From Psychrobacillus vulpis (GTDB lineage: Bacteria > Bacillota > Bacilli > Bacillales_A > Planococcaceae), in assembly GCF_006861825.1 (NCBI RefSeq), contig NZ_VDGI01000003.1, positions 1-46,694 on the forward strand: 46,694 nt of DNA, read 5' to 3'. The notes beneath the pieces are model-generated. The model did no database searches, was not told where the DNA came from, and saw only the letters and a program-made list of their open reading frames with translations. The position numbers and the translations under genes were made by a program. Shown here piece after piece: positions 1 to 8,233 of the stretch (its first letter is position 1; the number at the start of each line of letters is the position of its first letter).

Positions 1-127
1 TATCTAGGGTAAACTTTAATTGGGTCATTATTAATCTCTCCTCATTGTTTATCGTCGTTGAAAACATTGTAACCAAGAGGGATTAATTTGACCCTTTTCC
101 TTTTTACACAATTATATGGACTTAATC

Positions 128-330
128 TTCAAATGTTAGCAGTTCGAGCATATGATGTGTTTATCCGAGCAAATGTGTTCTTTATGCGAGCATAAATGTA
201 GCGTATGCGAGCCTAACGAGGTGGTAACCGTTCAAATGTTAGCAATTCGAGCATATGATGAGTTTATCCGAGCAAATGTGTTTTCTATCCGAACATAAAC
301 GCAACGTATGCGAGCATAAACCACTCGAAC
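128..330. repeat. 21-bp-phased CGAGCA motif array (two ~103-bp copies)
   Basis: Short motifs of the form CGAGCA/CGAAC start at 145, 166, 187, 208 and again at 248, 269, 290, 311, so the spacing is exactly 21 bp inside each copy. The two copies begin with TTCAAATGTTAGCA at 128 and 231. No gene or clear promoter is seen in bases 1-350 besides this array. Function unknown; 21 bp is both two helical turns and seven codons. Confidence 0.8.
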
Positions 331-351
331 CAGAACTTTACCTCTTAATCT

Positions 352-383
352 AAAAAAGCCCCTAGTTTACTAAACTAGGGGCT
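352..383 (-). terminator. Rho-independent terminator of the ABC-F operon
   Basis: A perfect 13-bp stem (357-369 with 371-383) surrounds a very short loop. On the minus strand it is followed by a T-run, the complement of A352-357. It lies just past the stop of the ABC-F gene. Confidence 0.9.
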
Positions 384-390
384 AAATAAT

Positions 391-1959
391 TTATTCTTCC
401 ACTACTTCTTTTCCAGTAGAGAACCATTCTTCCACGTTCCATACTTTTGTTGCTAAGCCTTCGTAAAAATCGGGTTCATGGCTTACAAGGATGATGGTAC
501 CTTTAAATTCTTTCATTGCACGTTTTAATTCTTCTTTTGCATGAATATCTAGATGGTTTGTTGGCTCGTCAAAGATTAACCAGTTACTTTCTTCCATCAT
601 TAGCTTACATAAGCGAACTTTCGCTTGTTCTCCACCACTCAAACTAGAAAGTGGACGGGAAATATGCTCACTTTTCAAACCAGTTCGAGCTAGAGCTGCG
701 CGTACTTGACTTTGCAGCATACTTGGATAAGCATCCCAAATAGATTCAATTGGTGTCATATTCCCAGGTTTTACTTCTTGTTCGAAATAAGATGGGAATA
801 AGAAATCTCCACGAGTGACTTTGCCGCCTATAGCAGGGATTTTACCTAATATTGTCTTAAGTAATGTAGACTTACCAACACCATTCATGCCGACAAGGGC
901 AATTTTTTCTCCACGTTCAATTGTGAAAGTTAATGGTGGAAGTAGCGGGTTATCATAACCAATTTGTAAATGCTCCGCTTCTACAACATAACGACCAGAA
1001 CTTCTAGATTCTTTAAAACTAAATTCTGGTTTTGCCGCAGTTTCTGGGCGATCAATTCGCTCGATTCGATCCAATTGTTTTTGACGAGATTTTGCTCGTC
1101 CTGTTGTGGAATAACGTGCTTTATTTTTTGCTATAAAATCTTCTTGTTTTTTTATAAAGTCTTGCTGTTTTTCATATGCATCTAGGTGTTGTCTTTTATT
1201 CAATTCAGCTAGCTCTAAAAACTTATCATATGTCGCAGTGTAGCGAGTAAGCTTTGAAAATTCTAAATGGAAAATGACATCCACAATTCCGTTCATAAAT
1301 TCCGTGTCATGCGATATTAATAAAAATGCATATGGATAGTTCTTTAAATAGTTAGAAAGCCATGTAACATGCTCTTCGTCTAAATAGTTCGTAGGCTCGT
1401 CTAATAAAAGGACTTTCGGTTTTTCGAGTAAGAGCTTAGCTAATAGTACCTTCGTACGTTGACCACCAGAAAGTGCTTCCACTGGACGCTCTAATCCAAT
1501 AGCATCCAGTCCAAGCCCACGCGCAACCTCTTCAATTTTCATGTCCAATGTATAAAAATCACCAGCATCCAAAGCATCTTGTATATCCGCCATCTGTTCA
1601 AGTAATAATTCTAATTCTTCCGGTGTTGCATCTGCCATTTTTGAAGTAATTTCATTCAACTCTTCCTCTTTTTTATAAAGAGGTAAAAATGCATCGCGAA
1701 GTGTATCGAACATGGAACGTCCTGGTTGTAAACGAGTATGCTGGTCTAAATAGCCATAATGTGTCCCAGGTAGCCATTCCACGCGTCCTTGATCATAAAT
1801 AATTTCGCCTGTTAATATGTTCATCAAAGTGGATTTACCTACTCCGTTAGCACCAACTAGACCAACATGCTCTCCTTCTACTAAACGAAAAGAAACCTCT
1901 TTAAAAAGTGTACGATCTCCGAATGTATGTCCTAAATTTTCTACGTTTAATAAGCTCAT
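391..1959 (-). CDS. ABC-F family ATPase (YfmM-like)
   Basis: A soluble tandem ATP-binding-cassette protein of the ABC-F type, a family that acts on ribosomes and has no membrane domain. At 522 residues it matches the YfmM/YkpA size class. Walker A motifs lie at 36-44 (GANGVGKST) and 357-365 (GMNGVGKST). The LSGGQ-type signatures are near 163-170 and 440-447, and the Walker B motifs DEPTNYLD and DEPTNHLD are near 187 and 464. A charged linker rich in Lys, Arg and Gln at about 250-310 corresponds to the P-site tRNA interaction motif region. It is the last gene of a minus-strand operon, 36 bp after the SE1832-family gene, with a GGAGG ribosome site before ATG. Whether it gives antibiotic protection or is a housekeeping translation factor cannot be read from the sequence; YfmM-like housekeeping is favoured. 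Confidence 0.88.
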   Translation of the reverse strand: MSLLNVENLGHTFGDRTLFKEVSFRLVEGEHVGLVGANGVGKSTLMNILTGEIIYDQGRVEWLPGTHYGYLDQHTRLQPGRSMFDTLRDAFLPLYKKEEELNEITSKMADATPEELELLLEQMADIQDALDAGDFYTLDMKIEEVARGLGLDAIGLERPVEALSGGQRTKVLLAKLLLEKPKVLLLDEPTNYLDEEHVTWLSNYLKNYPYAFLLISHDTEFMNGIVDVIFHLEFSKLTRYTATYDKFLELAELNKRQHLDAYEKQQDFIKKQEDFIAKNKARYSTTGRAKSRQKQLDRIERIDRPETAAKPEFSFKESRSSGRYVVEAEHLQIGYDNPLLPPLTFTIERGEKIALVGMNGVGKSTLLKTILGKIPAIGGKVTRGDFLFPSYFEQEVKPGNMTPIESIWDAYPSMLQSQVRAALARTGLKSEHISRPLSSLSGGEQAKVRLCKLMMEESNWLIFDEPTNHLDIHAKEELKRAMKEFKGTIILVSHEPDFYEGLATKVWNVEEWFSTGKEVVEE

Positions 1960-1995
1960 CTATTATTTCCTCCAAAAAGAAAGCTCTGCGGATAA

Positions 1996-2178
1996 TTACA
2001 ATTCCGCGAGCTGTTTGTTTAGTTCTGCAAGGTCTTCTTCCATTTTGGCCAGTCTACGTTCGGCATTTTCAACTTGAGTAGGTTGACCATTCGATTCAAG
2101 CTTTTCCATATCCCCCTGTAATCGAATGTAATCCATTTTTAACTCAGCGATTTGCGCTTGTAGTTGTTGTTTTGTCAT
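1996..2178 (-). CDS. SE1832 family small protein
   Basis: A 60-residue, very charged, almost wholly helical protein with heptad-like spacing of Leu, Ile and Met, so a short coiled coil is likely. The opening MTKQQLQAQIAELKMDY and the LQGDMEKLES segment resemble the SE1832 family of uncharacterised Bacillales proteins. There is no signal peptide or membrane segment. The ribosome site GAAGGTG sits 8 bases before ATG. The gene lies between the SpsG-like gene and the ABC-F gene on the same strand with short gaps, so the three are probably co-transcribed. Function unknown; the family assignment is from memory. Confidence 0.7.
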   Translation of the reverse strand: MTKQQLQAQIAELKMDYIRLQGDMEKLESNGQPTQVENAERRLAKMEEDLAELNKQLAEL

Positions 2179-2225
2179 GAATTTTCACCTTCAGCTTTTT
2201 GCATAATTGTAGCATAAAAAGTTTC

Positions 2226-3230
2226 CTAACGCGCAATTTCTTCCTCTGCTTTTTTATTTGCAATAGTTTGTTCAATGAGTTTAACGACTTCTTCTAAGTT
2301 AGTACTAAATTGGAATTGTTTTTGTTTTTGTATATATGCGTTCCTTCTATTGTCATGTAAGATGATTTCCATTACAGCATTTTGTAAATATGATTGTTTT
2401 ATTTTTCGACCTAATCCTAAATTGGCAAAGCCATGTCCTTCTTGTGGGAAGGCATAATTGACTTCTTCTTCGTGAGCACAAAGAATAATACAAGGGATGT
2501 TAAGCTGTGCGACTAAAAAAGGAGTGTAGGAACCCGATGTAATAACCATATCGCTTGTATAAATAAAAGACTCAGGTTCATTCGTTGAAATAATTCGAAT
2601 CGATTTTCGAGTTAGGGCGAATCGTTTAAGTTCGTTTATATCATGTTTATAGTGTTCGTCTACTAATACACTAATTTGTAAAGGGATATGCAATTGTACA
2701 AGATGTCTTAACGTTCGATACGTCAAATTTTCAGGATCTTCATGTGGAAAGGCAACGACGATATGCGGTGGATCTTGTAACGTGTTATTATTTTTATAGA
2801 TAATTTTATGCACGGGAATATATCCTGTAGGAGCATAAACATAATGCTCTTTTGTAAGGTCCTTTGGATTTTCGTACAAAGTTTGAAATACAATATCCGC
2901 CAAAATGCCACCGTCTCCATGGTCGTCAAAATGGACAAGTGGGCAGTTAAAATCTTTTAAACGACGAATAAGATCCTTTTCAGAATTTCCACTATCATGA
3001 ATAATGCAAGTTGGGTTAAACTGCTTCAGTTTCTCTAAAAGGTGAGCATTATTCCTGTATATACAAGTTTGAATATTTAATTTTTCAAAGTATTGAATAA
3101 GGCTTGTATTCGAACTAGGTATAAAAAATTGACTGTCTGAGGCTTTTAAAGCCGGTAATAATAATTTTGCTCGATCAGCAGGATATAGTCCACGGTGTGA
3201 AAATGTATTTAAAAGATAAGCTAGTTTCAA
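2226..3230 (-). CDS. SpsG/PseG-like GT-B-fold protein
   Basis: A 334-residue protein with the layout of the PseG/SpsG group: a nucleotide-sugar hydrolase or glycosyltransferase-like GT-B fold linked to spore-coat or surface polysaccharide synthesis. The N-terminal MKLAYLLNTFSHRG and the HFDDHGDGGILADIV segment (about 130-145) resemble the DD-G-ADVV region of SpsG. A Gly-rich stretch near 285 (GHGFANLGLG) resembles the C-terminal sugar-nucleotide site. The TTG start at 3230 is chosen because AAAGGAAG lies 7 bases upstream, and no in-frame ATG fits better. It heads the minus-strand operon. No other surface-sugar genes are nearby, so the substrate is unknown. An ordinary glycosyltransferase is the main alternative. 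Confidence 0.55.
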   Translation of the reverse strand: MKLAYLLNTFSHRGLYPADRAKLLLPALKASDSQFFIPSSNTSLIQYFEKLNIQTCIYRNNAHLLEKLKQFNPTCIIHDSGNSEKDLIRRLKDFNCPLVHFDDHGDGGILADIVFQTLYENPKDLTKEHYVYAPTGYIPVHKIIYKNNNTLQDPPHIVVAFPHEDPENLTYRTLRHLVQLHIPLQISVLVDEHYKHDINELKRFALTRKSIRIISTNEPESFIYTSDMVITSGSYTPFLVAQLNIPCIILCAHEEEVNYAFPQEGHGFANLGLGRKIKQSYLQNAVMEIILHDNRRNAYIQKQKQFQFSTNLEEVVKLIEQTIANKKAEEEIAR

Positions 3231-3281
3231 GGTTCATCTTCCTTTCCCGAGATATTCTATTTATTGTATGGAACGGGACAG

Positions 3282-3450
3282 GAGCATATGACAAGAAATT
3301 CTGCGACGATCTTGCGCAGGAGCATATGAAAAGAAATTCTGCGACGAGCTTGCGCAGGAGCATATGACAAGAAATTCTGCGACGAGCTATGCGCAGGAGC
3401 ATATGACAAGAAATTCTGCGACGAGCTATGCGCAGGAGCATATGAGAGGA
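3282..3450. repeat. 38/39-bp tandem minisatellite, four units plus a partial
   Basis: Units start at 3282, 3320, 3358 and 3397 (38, 38, 39 and 39 bp), and a partial unit starts at 3436. Each begins GAGCATATGACAAGAAATTC or a one-base variant and ends near GCGCAG. Every unit junction creates AGGAG followed at once by CATATG. The array ends inside the ribosome-binding region of the SDR gene at 3462. From the ATG at 3364 the two 39-bp units read as two copies of a 13-codon repeat, and that frame runs to a stop at 3486, overlapping the SDR start. Confidence 0.9.
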
Positions 3451-3461
3451 GATATGATGAA

Positions 3462-4217
3462 ATGGAAAAAAGGACGGCTATTGTAGTTGGGGCTACTGGA
3501 TTTACAGGAAGTTTTCTAGTGGAGCAGCTTTGCGAAAGTGAGGAGTACGCCGCTGTAACTGTTATTAGTAGGAGAACACTTGCATATGAGCATCCAAAAC
3601 TAGAAGTGAGAATAAAAGATTTTGATAGGTTAGAAGAAAATGATTTAGAGATTGCCGATGATCTTTTTTGTTGTTTAGGAACGACAATGAAAAAAGCAAA
3701 GACTAAGAAGAACTTTGAGAAAGTTGATTTATTGTATCCATTACAAATTGCTTCATTAGCTAAAAAAAGAGGAATCAATCATTTTCTTGTCATTTCAGCA
3801 GCTGGTACGAGTACGAAATCTCCCTTTTTTTATAGTCGAGTAAAAGGGGAAATGGAGCAGCAACTGGTGGATTTAAATCTTCCCCATCTATCCATTTTTC
3901 GTCCTTCGTTATTGACAGGAAATAGAAGTGAATTTCGTTTTGGGGAGAGACTTTCTGAAGGGTTATTTCAGCTGTTAAACCCAATTTTAGTTGGTCCTTT
4001 TAAACGCTTTCGTTCCATTCCAGGAAAACAGTTGGCATACGCAATGTATCATTTTGCAGTTCATGGAACAAATAATAAAGTCACAATCTATACATCGATA
4101 AATATTCAAGAAGCAAAACCTGTTGAAAAATTAGAAGAGCCAATAAATCGTGAAGAAGTATTCAATTGGGAAAAGAGAAAAGGAATATTTATAGAAGATG
4201 ATAATAAAAACGATTAA
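3462..4217 (+). CDS. Atypical SDR / NAD(P)-binding oxidoreductase (TIP30/HTATIP2-like)
   Basis: A 251-residue Rossmann protein. The dinucleotide site VVGATGFTGSFLV is at about 8-20. The segments DDLFCCLGTTMKKA (about 66-79) and HFLVISAAGTSTKSPFFYSRVKGEME (about 107-132, broken here only for description) carry the Ser and YxxxK arrangement of atypical short-chain dehydrogenases, as in the TIP30/HTATIP2-like and YraR-like group. There is no signal peptide. The start is fixed by AGGAG at 3447-3451, which belongs to the end of the minisatellite just upstream; the nearer ATG codons at 3454 and 3457 run into a stop. Substrate unknown. The gene stands alone between a divergent operon and the FMN reductase gene. 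Confidence 0.75.
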   Translation: MEKRTAIVVGATGFTGSFLVEQLCESEEYAAVTVISRRTLAYEHPKLEVRIKDFDRLEENDLEIADDLFCCLGTTMKKAKTKKNFEKVDLLYPLQIASLAKKRGINHFLVISAAGTSTKSPFFYSRVKGEMEQQLVDLNLPHLSIFRPSLLTGNRSEFRFGERLSEGLFQLLNPILVGPFKRFRSIPGKQLAYAMYHFAVHGTNNKVTIYTSINIQEAKPVEKLEEPINREEVFNWEKRKGIFIEDDNKND

Positions 4218-4360
4218 AGTGGCACTCTTTGAATGATTCTATGTTGTTTGTTTTAATAAACTTTCTCAGTCCAAAGAATGAACTTTCTTGATTTCAAACA
4301 ATTTTGTCTCAAAAATTGCTCCAATTTGATACAATAAGGAACGGAAGAAGGAGGTTCTGT

Positions 4361-4927
4361 ATGATGAAAATTCTACTCGTAGACGGAACGATTATCGGAA
4401 CGAAAACAGGTGTAATTCTAGAACAAGTGAAAGACTATATAGAAAAGCTGAATATGAATTATACGTTAGAAATCGTAAGCCTTTCGAATTATGAACATCA
4501 ATTTGTAGACGGCAGACCATTTGAAAAATATAATGACGATATGAAGCTGCTCGTAAGTAAATTCGAACAAGCAGATGGTTATATCATTGCAACACCTATT
4601 TTCCAAGGATCTATCCCTGGAGTATTAAAGAATATGTTTGACTTTTTACATCCGAAAACGATGCGCTATAAACCTGTATCGATTGTCGCGAATGGTGGAA
4701 CATATCAGCATCATCTTGTTATCGAAAATCAGTTAAAGCCAATTTTGGACTATTTCAGATGTCTTGTAACACCAAATTATGTATACACACATACTAGCCA
4801 TTTTGATGGAAACAATGTCATCGTGGACGAGGATGTACACAATCGCCTTCGAGAATTAGCTCGAGTGTTTGTGCAATATGCAGAAATGAGTAAGAGTCTA
4901 TCGAAAGAAACGATAGATACACATTAA
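4361..4927 (+). CDS. NADPH-dependent FMN reductase family protein
   Basis: A flavodoxin-fold protein of about 188 residues that reduces FMN or quinone-like substrates in the cytosol. The N-terminal MKILLVDGTIIGTKTG provides the phosphate-binding loop, and YIIATPIFQGSIPGVLKNMFDFL (about 80-102) is the conserved FMN-contact region with the PxYxGSxPGxLKN pattern of this family. The ATG at 4361 is chosen because AAGGAGG is at 4348-4354; a frame extending to 4304 has no ribosome site. It is a single-gene unit with a strong terminator after it. It resembles YwqN/azoreductase-type NAD(P)H:FMN reductases; the true electron acceptor is not evident. Confidence 0.82.
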   Translation: MMKILLVDGTIIGTKTGVILEQVKDYIEKLNMNYTLEIVSLSNYEHQFVDGRPFEKYNDDMKLLVSKFEQADGYIIATPIFQGSIPGVLKNMFDFLHPKTMRYKPVSIVANGGTYQHHLVIENQLKPILDYFRCLVTPNYVYTHTSHFDGNNVIVDEDVHNRLRELARVFVQYAEMSKSLSKETIDTH

Positions 4928-4960
4928 ACAAATAACTACCACACAATTTGGATCGTGCGG

Positions 4961-5020
4961 TCAGATTGATGACAAAAGGTTTCGGTAATGTTGGACATTT
5001 CCGAAACCTTTTGATTTTTT
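4961..5020 (+). terminator. Terminator with TCAGATTGATGACAAAA lead-in
   Basis: A 12-bp stem AAAAGGTTTCGG with CCGAAACCTTTT (4974-4985 and 5001-5012) is followed by a T-rich tail. The lead-in at 4961-4979 is nearly the same as one at 46112-46130 and related to 27376-27390. A weaker hairpin lies just upstream (about 4939-4960). Confidence 0.85.
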
Positions 5021-5151
5021 ATCCATCTTTTCTTCTAGTTAAGTCAATTTCTTTATAAGGGTAATTGATAAGCTAGTCCAACTCCTACCTTTATCAAGCG
5101 AGTTCATTTTGTATGTTTTTGGAAATCATCTCATAATGAATCCAATAAATA

Positions 5152-5268
5152 AGAAAATCGTTGAAACGGCTCCCTTTCCGGAGGCGTTGTCTCAGTCTCC
5201 TCGCTTCGCTCCGGGGTCTTCGACTAACGCTATTCCCGTAGGAGTGTCGCCTTTTTCAACGATTTTCT
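5152..5268. repeat. Long palindromic dispersed repeat, copy A
   Basis: A 117-bp unit bounded by AGAAAATCGTTGAAA and its exact complement. The GC-rich interior carries smaller inverted repeats such as CTCCTCGCTTCGCTCCGGGG. There is no open reading frame. Bases 5021-6170 hold only this family (copies A to D), each preceded by a related A/T-rich flank with TTTGTATGTTTT-like and GATTCAATAA-like words, so the whole block looks serially duplicated. Confidence 0.85.
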
Positions 5269-5358
5269 AGAAATAAAAAAATATTTTTCTTAAAAAATAG
5301 TCAGATTCAGTGTAACTGTATGTTTTGGGACATCAACTCATATTGATTCCAATAAATA

Positions 5359-5643
5359 AGAAAATCGTTGAAACGGCTCCCTTTCCGGAGGCCACTGAAA
5401 AAGTCACTTTTTTTCAAAAAATAAAAACGAAATCCCATAATTCCTTCACTTTTTAGGGTGTTTATGGGGACGTCATGCCAATTTTGATACAAATATACTT
5501 CTCAAGTGGTGACTTTATTTTCTGAATTTTGGTTTTTCAGTGGCCTCCCTTTCCGCGGGCGTTGCCTCAGTCTCCTCGCTTCGCTGCGGGGTCTTCGACT
5601 AACGCTATTCCCGCAGGAGTGTCGCCTTTATCAACGATTTTCT
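5359..5643. repeat. Palindromic repeat copy B, interrupted
   Basis: Same ends and core as copy A, but split at CTTTCC by a 162-bp insertion (5387-5548). Removing the insertion and one CTTTCC restores a copy matching A and the one at 46369. Confidence 0.85.
5387..5548. mobile_element. 162-bp MITE-like element in repeat copy B
   Basis: It is bounded by perfect 16-bp inverted repeats, GGAGGCCACTGAAAAA and its complement, and flanked by CTTTCC direct repeats (5381-5386 and 5549-5554). It has no coding capacity. The end matches the IS1182-like element at 46464 (GGAGGGCACTGAAAAACC), so it is probably a non-autonomous derivative moved by that transposase family. Confidence 0.7.
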
Positions 5644-5719
5644 AAGAATGAAAAAGTGTTTATTACAATAATAGATTTTTAGACATCATCTGATTTAATT
5701 CTTTGATTCAATAAGTAGA

Positions 5720-5826
5720 GGAAAAAGCTGCGAGACTCCTGCGGAAAAACGGAGCGTCCAAGACCCCACGAGCCTAGCGAGGAGGAGGCTTGGCGATTCG
5801 TCCGCGGAAAGTGAGTGGCTTTTTCC
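5720..5826. repeat. Palindromic dispersed repeat, copy C
   Basis: Bounded by GGAAAAAGC and GCTTTTTCC. The interior has ACTCCTGCGG, GTCCAAGACCCC, GCGAGGAGG and CCGCGGAAAG words shared with copies D and F and, on the other strand, A and B. Confidence 0.8.
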
Positions 5827-5945
5827 GGACTCAACTAGTCTTCATTCTATTTTTGATGAAAAAAAATAAATCATCTCTAGCTGATCGTCTTCATTTTGTA
5901 TGTTTTTTGGAGAACATCTAGTGTAACCCTTTGATTCAATGTAGA

Positions 5946-6054
5946 GGAAAAAGCTGCGAGACTCCTGCGGAAAAACGGAGCGTCCAAGACCCCACACTAG
6001 CCTAGCGAGGAGGAGACTTGGCGGCTCGTCCGCGGAAAGCGAGTGGCTTTTTCC
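5946..6054. repeat. Palindromic dispersed repeat, copy D
   Basis: Nearly identical to copy C in the same orientation, with the same GGAAAAAGC/GCTTTTTCC ends. It lies about 120 bp before the sigma-factor gene. Confidence 0.8.
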
Positions 6055-6175
6055 GAATTAACCTAAATCTACTTTCTAATCGCACACCGTGGATTGTGCG
6101 TTTTTTTATATTAAAATGAACTTTTTCATGACTCAAATGTCTAATAAGTAATAACATGCGAGATGGGGTGACAGG

Positions 6176-6694
6176 GTGGAGGAAATTGAAACAGCTTGTA
6201 GTGCAATTAAAGGCGATGAACAAGCTTTTTTACAATTGATAAAGATGCACAAAGAAGCACTTTATCGAACAGCATTTGCATTTCTAAAAAATGAGCATGA
6301 TGCAGTAGAAGCGATGCAAGAAGTGACTTTCAGGGCTTATCAAAAAATACATACAGTAAAAGATCCAAAATATATGAAAACATGGCTTATTCGCATTATG
6401 ATGAACTACTGCCAAGATCAGTTGAAAAAGAGGAAACGTTTTATTTCGAATGAAGTTCTTCAAGAAATTGGATTCCATTCTAATGATACAACTCTTGAAA
6501 TAGAAGAAGCCATAGCGTCCTTAACGAATAGCGAACAGAAGTTAATCTTCTTGAAATACTTCCAAGAAACGAAGATTAAAGATATAGCCGAACTTGAAAA
6601 AATTCCGGAAGGCACTGTAAAATCTAGACTTCATAAAGCACTCAAGTCACTGAGAAACTTCCTAACAGAGAAAGGAGATGCAGATCATGTTTGA
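6176..6694 (+). CDS. ECF-type RNA polymerase sigma factor
   Basis: A 172-residue sigma-70 family protein of the extracytoplasmic-function class. Region 2 covers about 15-85 (AFAFLKNEHDAVEAMQEV and MKTWLIRIMMNYCQD). Region 4 covers about 110-165, ending in EGTVKSRLHKALKSLRNFL, the DNA-binding helix. Region 3 is missing, as expected for ECF factors. The GTG at 6176 is used, with AGATGGGGTG a few bases upstream. The downstream gene overlaps by 8 bases and encodes a membrane protein with a DUF4179-type domain, the usual anti-sigma partner. The signal sensed is unknown. It resembles SigV/SigW-like ECF factors of Bacillus. Confidence 0.9.
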   Translation: MEEIETACSAIKGDEQAFLQLIKMHKEALYRTAFAFLKNEHDAVEAMQEVTFRAYQKIHTVKDPKYMKTWLIRIMMNYCQDQLKKRKRFISNEVLQEIGFHSNDTTLEIEEAIASLTNSEQKLIFLKYFQETKIKDIAELEKIPEGTVKSRLHKALKSLRNFLTEKGDADHV

Positions 6695-7994
6695 AAAAGA
6701 AGAAAAAATGTTAAATGAATCTAAAAAGAAGTTGGAACAAACAGAAATTCCGGATCACCAGATAAATGATGCTATTCAGCAAGGTATATTAAAAGCGAAA
6801 GACAAAAAGAGAAAAAGGAAGAAAACTCTTTGGACGCTGACTGTTGCAGCTTTACTCATTCTTACTTTTATCACATCTATTCGGGTATCACCTGCATTCG
6901 CAAATGCAGTTGCATCTATTCCTGGTATGGAGAGGTTTGTTCATTTAATCCAGTTTGATAAAGGGTTGGAAGCGATTATTGAAAATGAGTATTATGAGCC
7001 AATTGGTGTGAGCCAAATAAAAGACAATATGACATTTACGATTGATGGAGTAATTATAGATGAAACGGGAGCAGAAATTTTTTATACGTTAGAGGCTCCT
7101 CATTCTATTAAGAACATTGACTATAATAAAATAGATTTATTAAATGACAATAGAAGTCTGATTGGTTCTATTGGGTATAATTCACCGAGGCAGGAGCATC
7201 CAAACAGAAAAGTAGATAAATTTAGTTTTGTTTTTGTAAAACCAGAGCAGTTCACATCCAATGAATTTGAAATTACATTTCAAATCGAAAGGGATAACGA
7301 TAAAATAACAACTTTTAATGTTCCATTTACTCTTAAAAATGATTTGAAAAACGGTAAAGTTTATACCTTAAATCAAGAAGTAGAGATGGACGGACAAAAA
7401 ATGCTTGTGAAAGATATAATGGTTTATCCACTCCGTGTAGCAGTAAATATTGAATTTGAAGAACAAAATGATATGGAAATTTTGCAATTTGAAGATATGC
7501 GTATTGAGGATGAAAATGGGGAAGTATGGAGCTCTATTCAAAATGGAACAAGTGGTTTTGGTGGTGTAGAAAACAAAGAAAGAACGTACTTTCTACAAAG
7601 TAACTACTTTAAAGAGCCGAAGGAACTGTATTTTAAATTCGACAAAGTCCAATCCTTACCTAAGGAAGAAAGTTATTTGTTAGTTGACTTTGGAAAGAAA
7701 CAGGTTCTTAAACAGCCTTCTGAAGGAAAAATAGAAATAACAAACATCCATAGCAATTCATTAGAAATGAAATATCGTCCAATACGAGAAAACCACTCAT
7801 ATTCCTTATTTTCTCAAGGCAAGAATGCAAATGGAGGAGTAGTCGAAATACCAACTCAAAGTACATGGAATGATGAAGAATATCAATACTCAGAAATAAC
7901 TTTAGATGCTGCAGATATTATTAATCCAGTGAAAATAGACTTTGTTGCTTATCCTAATTACTTAGATGGATCCGTTTCGATACAGATTAAATAA
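6687..7994 (+). CDS. Membrane anti-sigma-like protein with DUF4179-type extracellular region
   Basis: A 435-residue single-pass membrane protein. A charged cytoplasmic arm (1-46, many Lys and Glu) precedes one membrane helix (about 47-65). A long extracytoplasmic part follows, starting VSPAFANAVASIPGMERFVHLIQ, which is the hallmark opening of DUF4179 proteins that accompany ECF sigma factors in Bacillales. The ATG at 6687 is preferred because AAGGAG lies 9 bases upstream; an ATG at 6678 would touch the ribosome site. It overlaps the sigma gene, so the two should be translationally coupled. The N-terminal arm is inferred to hold the sigma factor at the membrane; no classical zinc-binding anti-sigma motif is visible. 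Confidence 0.8.
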   Translation: MFEKEEKMLNESKKKLEQTEIPDHQINDAIQQGILKAKDKKRKRKKTLWTLTVAALLILTFITSIRVSPAFANAVASIPGMERFVHLIQFDKGLEAIIENEYYEPIGVSQIKDNMTFTIDGVIIDETGAEIFYTLEAPHSIKNIDYNKIDLLNDNRSLIGSIGYNSPRQEHPNRKVDKFSFVFVKPEQFTSNEFEITFQIERDNDKITTFNVPFTLKNDLKNGKVYTLNQEVEMDGQKMLVKDIMVYPLRVAVNIEFEEQNDMEILQFEDMRIEDENGEVWSSIQNGTSGFGGVENKERTYFLQSNYFKEPKELYFKFDKVQSLPKEESYLLVDFGKKQVLKQPSEGKIEITNIHSNSLEMKYRPIRENHSYSLFSQGKNANGGVVEIPTQSTWNDEEYQYSEITLDAADIINPVKIDFVAYPNYLDGSVSIQIK

Positions 7995-7998
7995 TATT

Positions 7999-8032
7999 AA
8001 AGTGTCTAGCTTTTTAAACTGGGCACTTTTTC
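7999..8032 (+). terminator. Terminator of the sigma/anti-sigma operon
   Basis: An 11-bp stem AAAGTGTCTAG with CTGGGCACTTT (with G-U pairs) is followed by a T-run. It lies directly after the anti-sigma stop codon. Confidence 0.8.
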
Positions 8033-8137
8033 TGTAATAAAAACAGATCATATATATAAGTATTTGCATTTAAATTCAATGAGACTTGTTAGAAGGTGAA
8101 CGTCTAAAAAAGCTATTTATAAGTTATAAATAGTTGA

Positions 8138-8231
8138 ATCGGATAATAACGTAACAGAATCGGATAATAGGTGTTTATAATAGGATAATGAAACACAAAA
8201 ATCGGATAACTATATAATATTATCGGATAAT
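8138..8231. repeat. 21-bp-phased ATCGGATAAT array, five units
   Basis: ATCGGATAAT or a one- or two-base variant starts at 8138, 8159, 8180, 8201 and 8222, exactly 21 bp apart. The spacers are unrelated A/T-rich sequence. The array ends right before the decayed DoxX gene. Bases 8033-8137 show nothing further. Function unknown; it shares period and general form with the arrays at 128 and 24000. Confidence 0.85.
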
Positions 8232-8233
8232 GC

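Noticed and set aside
128-330. CRISPR array
   Set aside because: Repeats are under 12 bp with 10-bp spacers and no cas genes are present; the geometry does not fit CRISPR.
3364-3486. 40-codon upstream frame through the minisatellite
   Set aside because: Not listed as a gene because there is no evidence of translation; kept only as a hypothesis in the minisatellite finding.
3175-3778. Minus-strand frames giving repeated SYAPAHSSSQNF-like peptides
   Set aside because: They are the complement of the 38/39-bp minisatellite and run into the SDR gene in antisense; no start signal.
5307-5492. A 61-codon minus-strand frame in the repeat block
   Set aside because: It crosses the MITE and the repeat boundary, so it cannot be an inherited gene.
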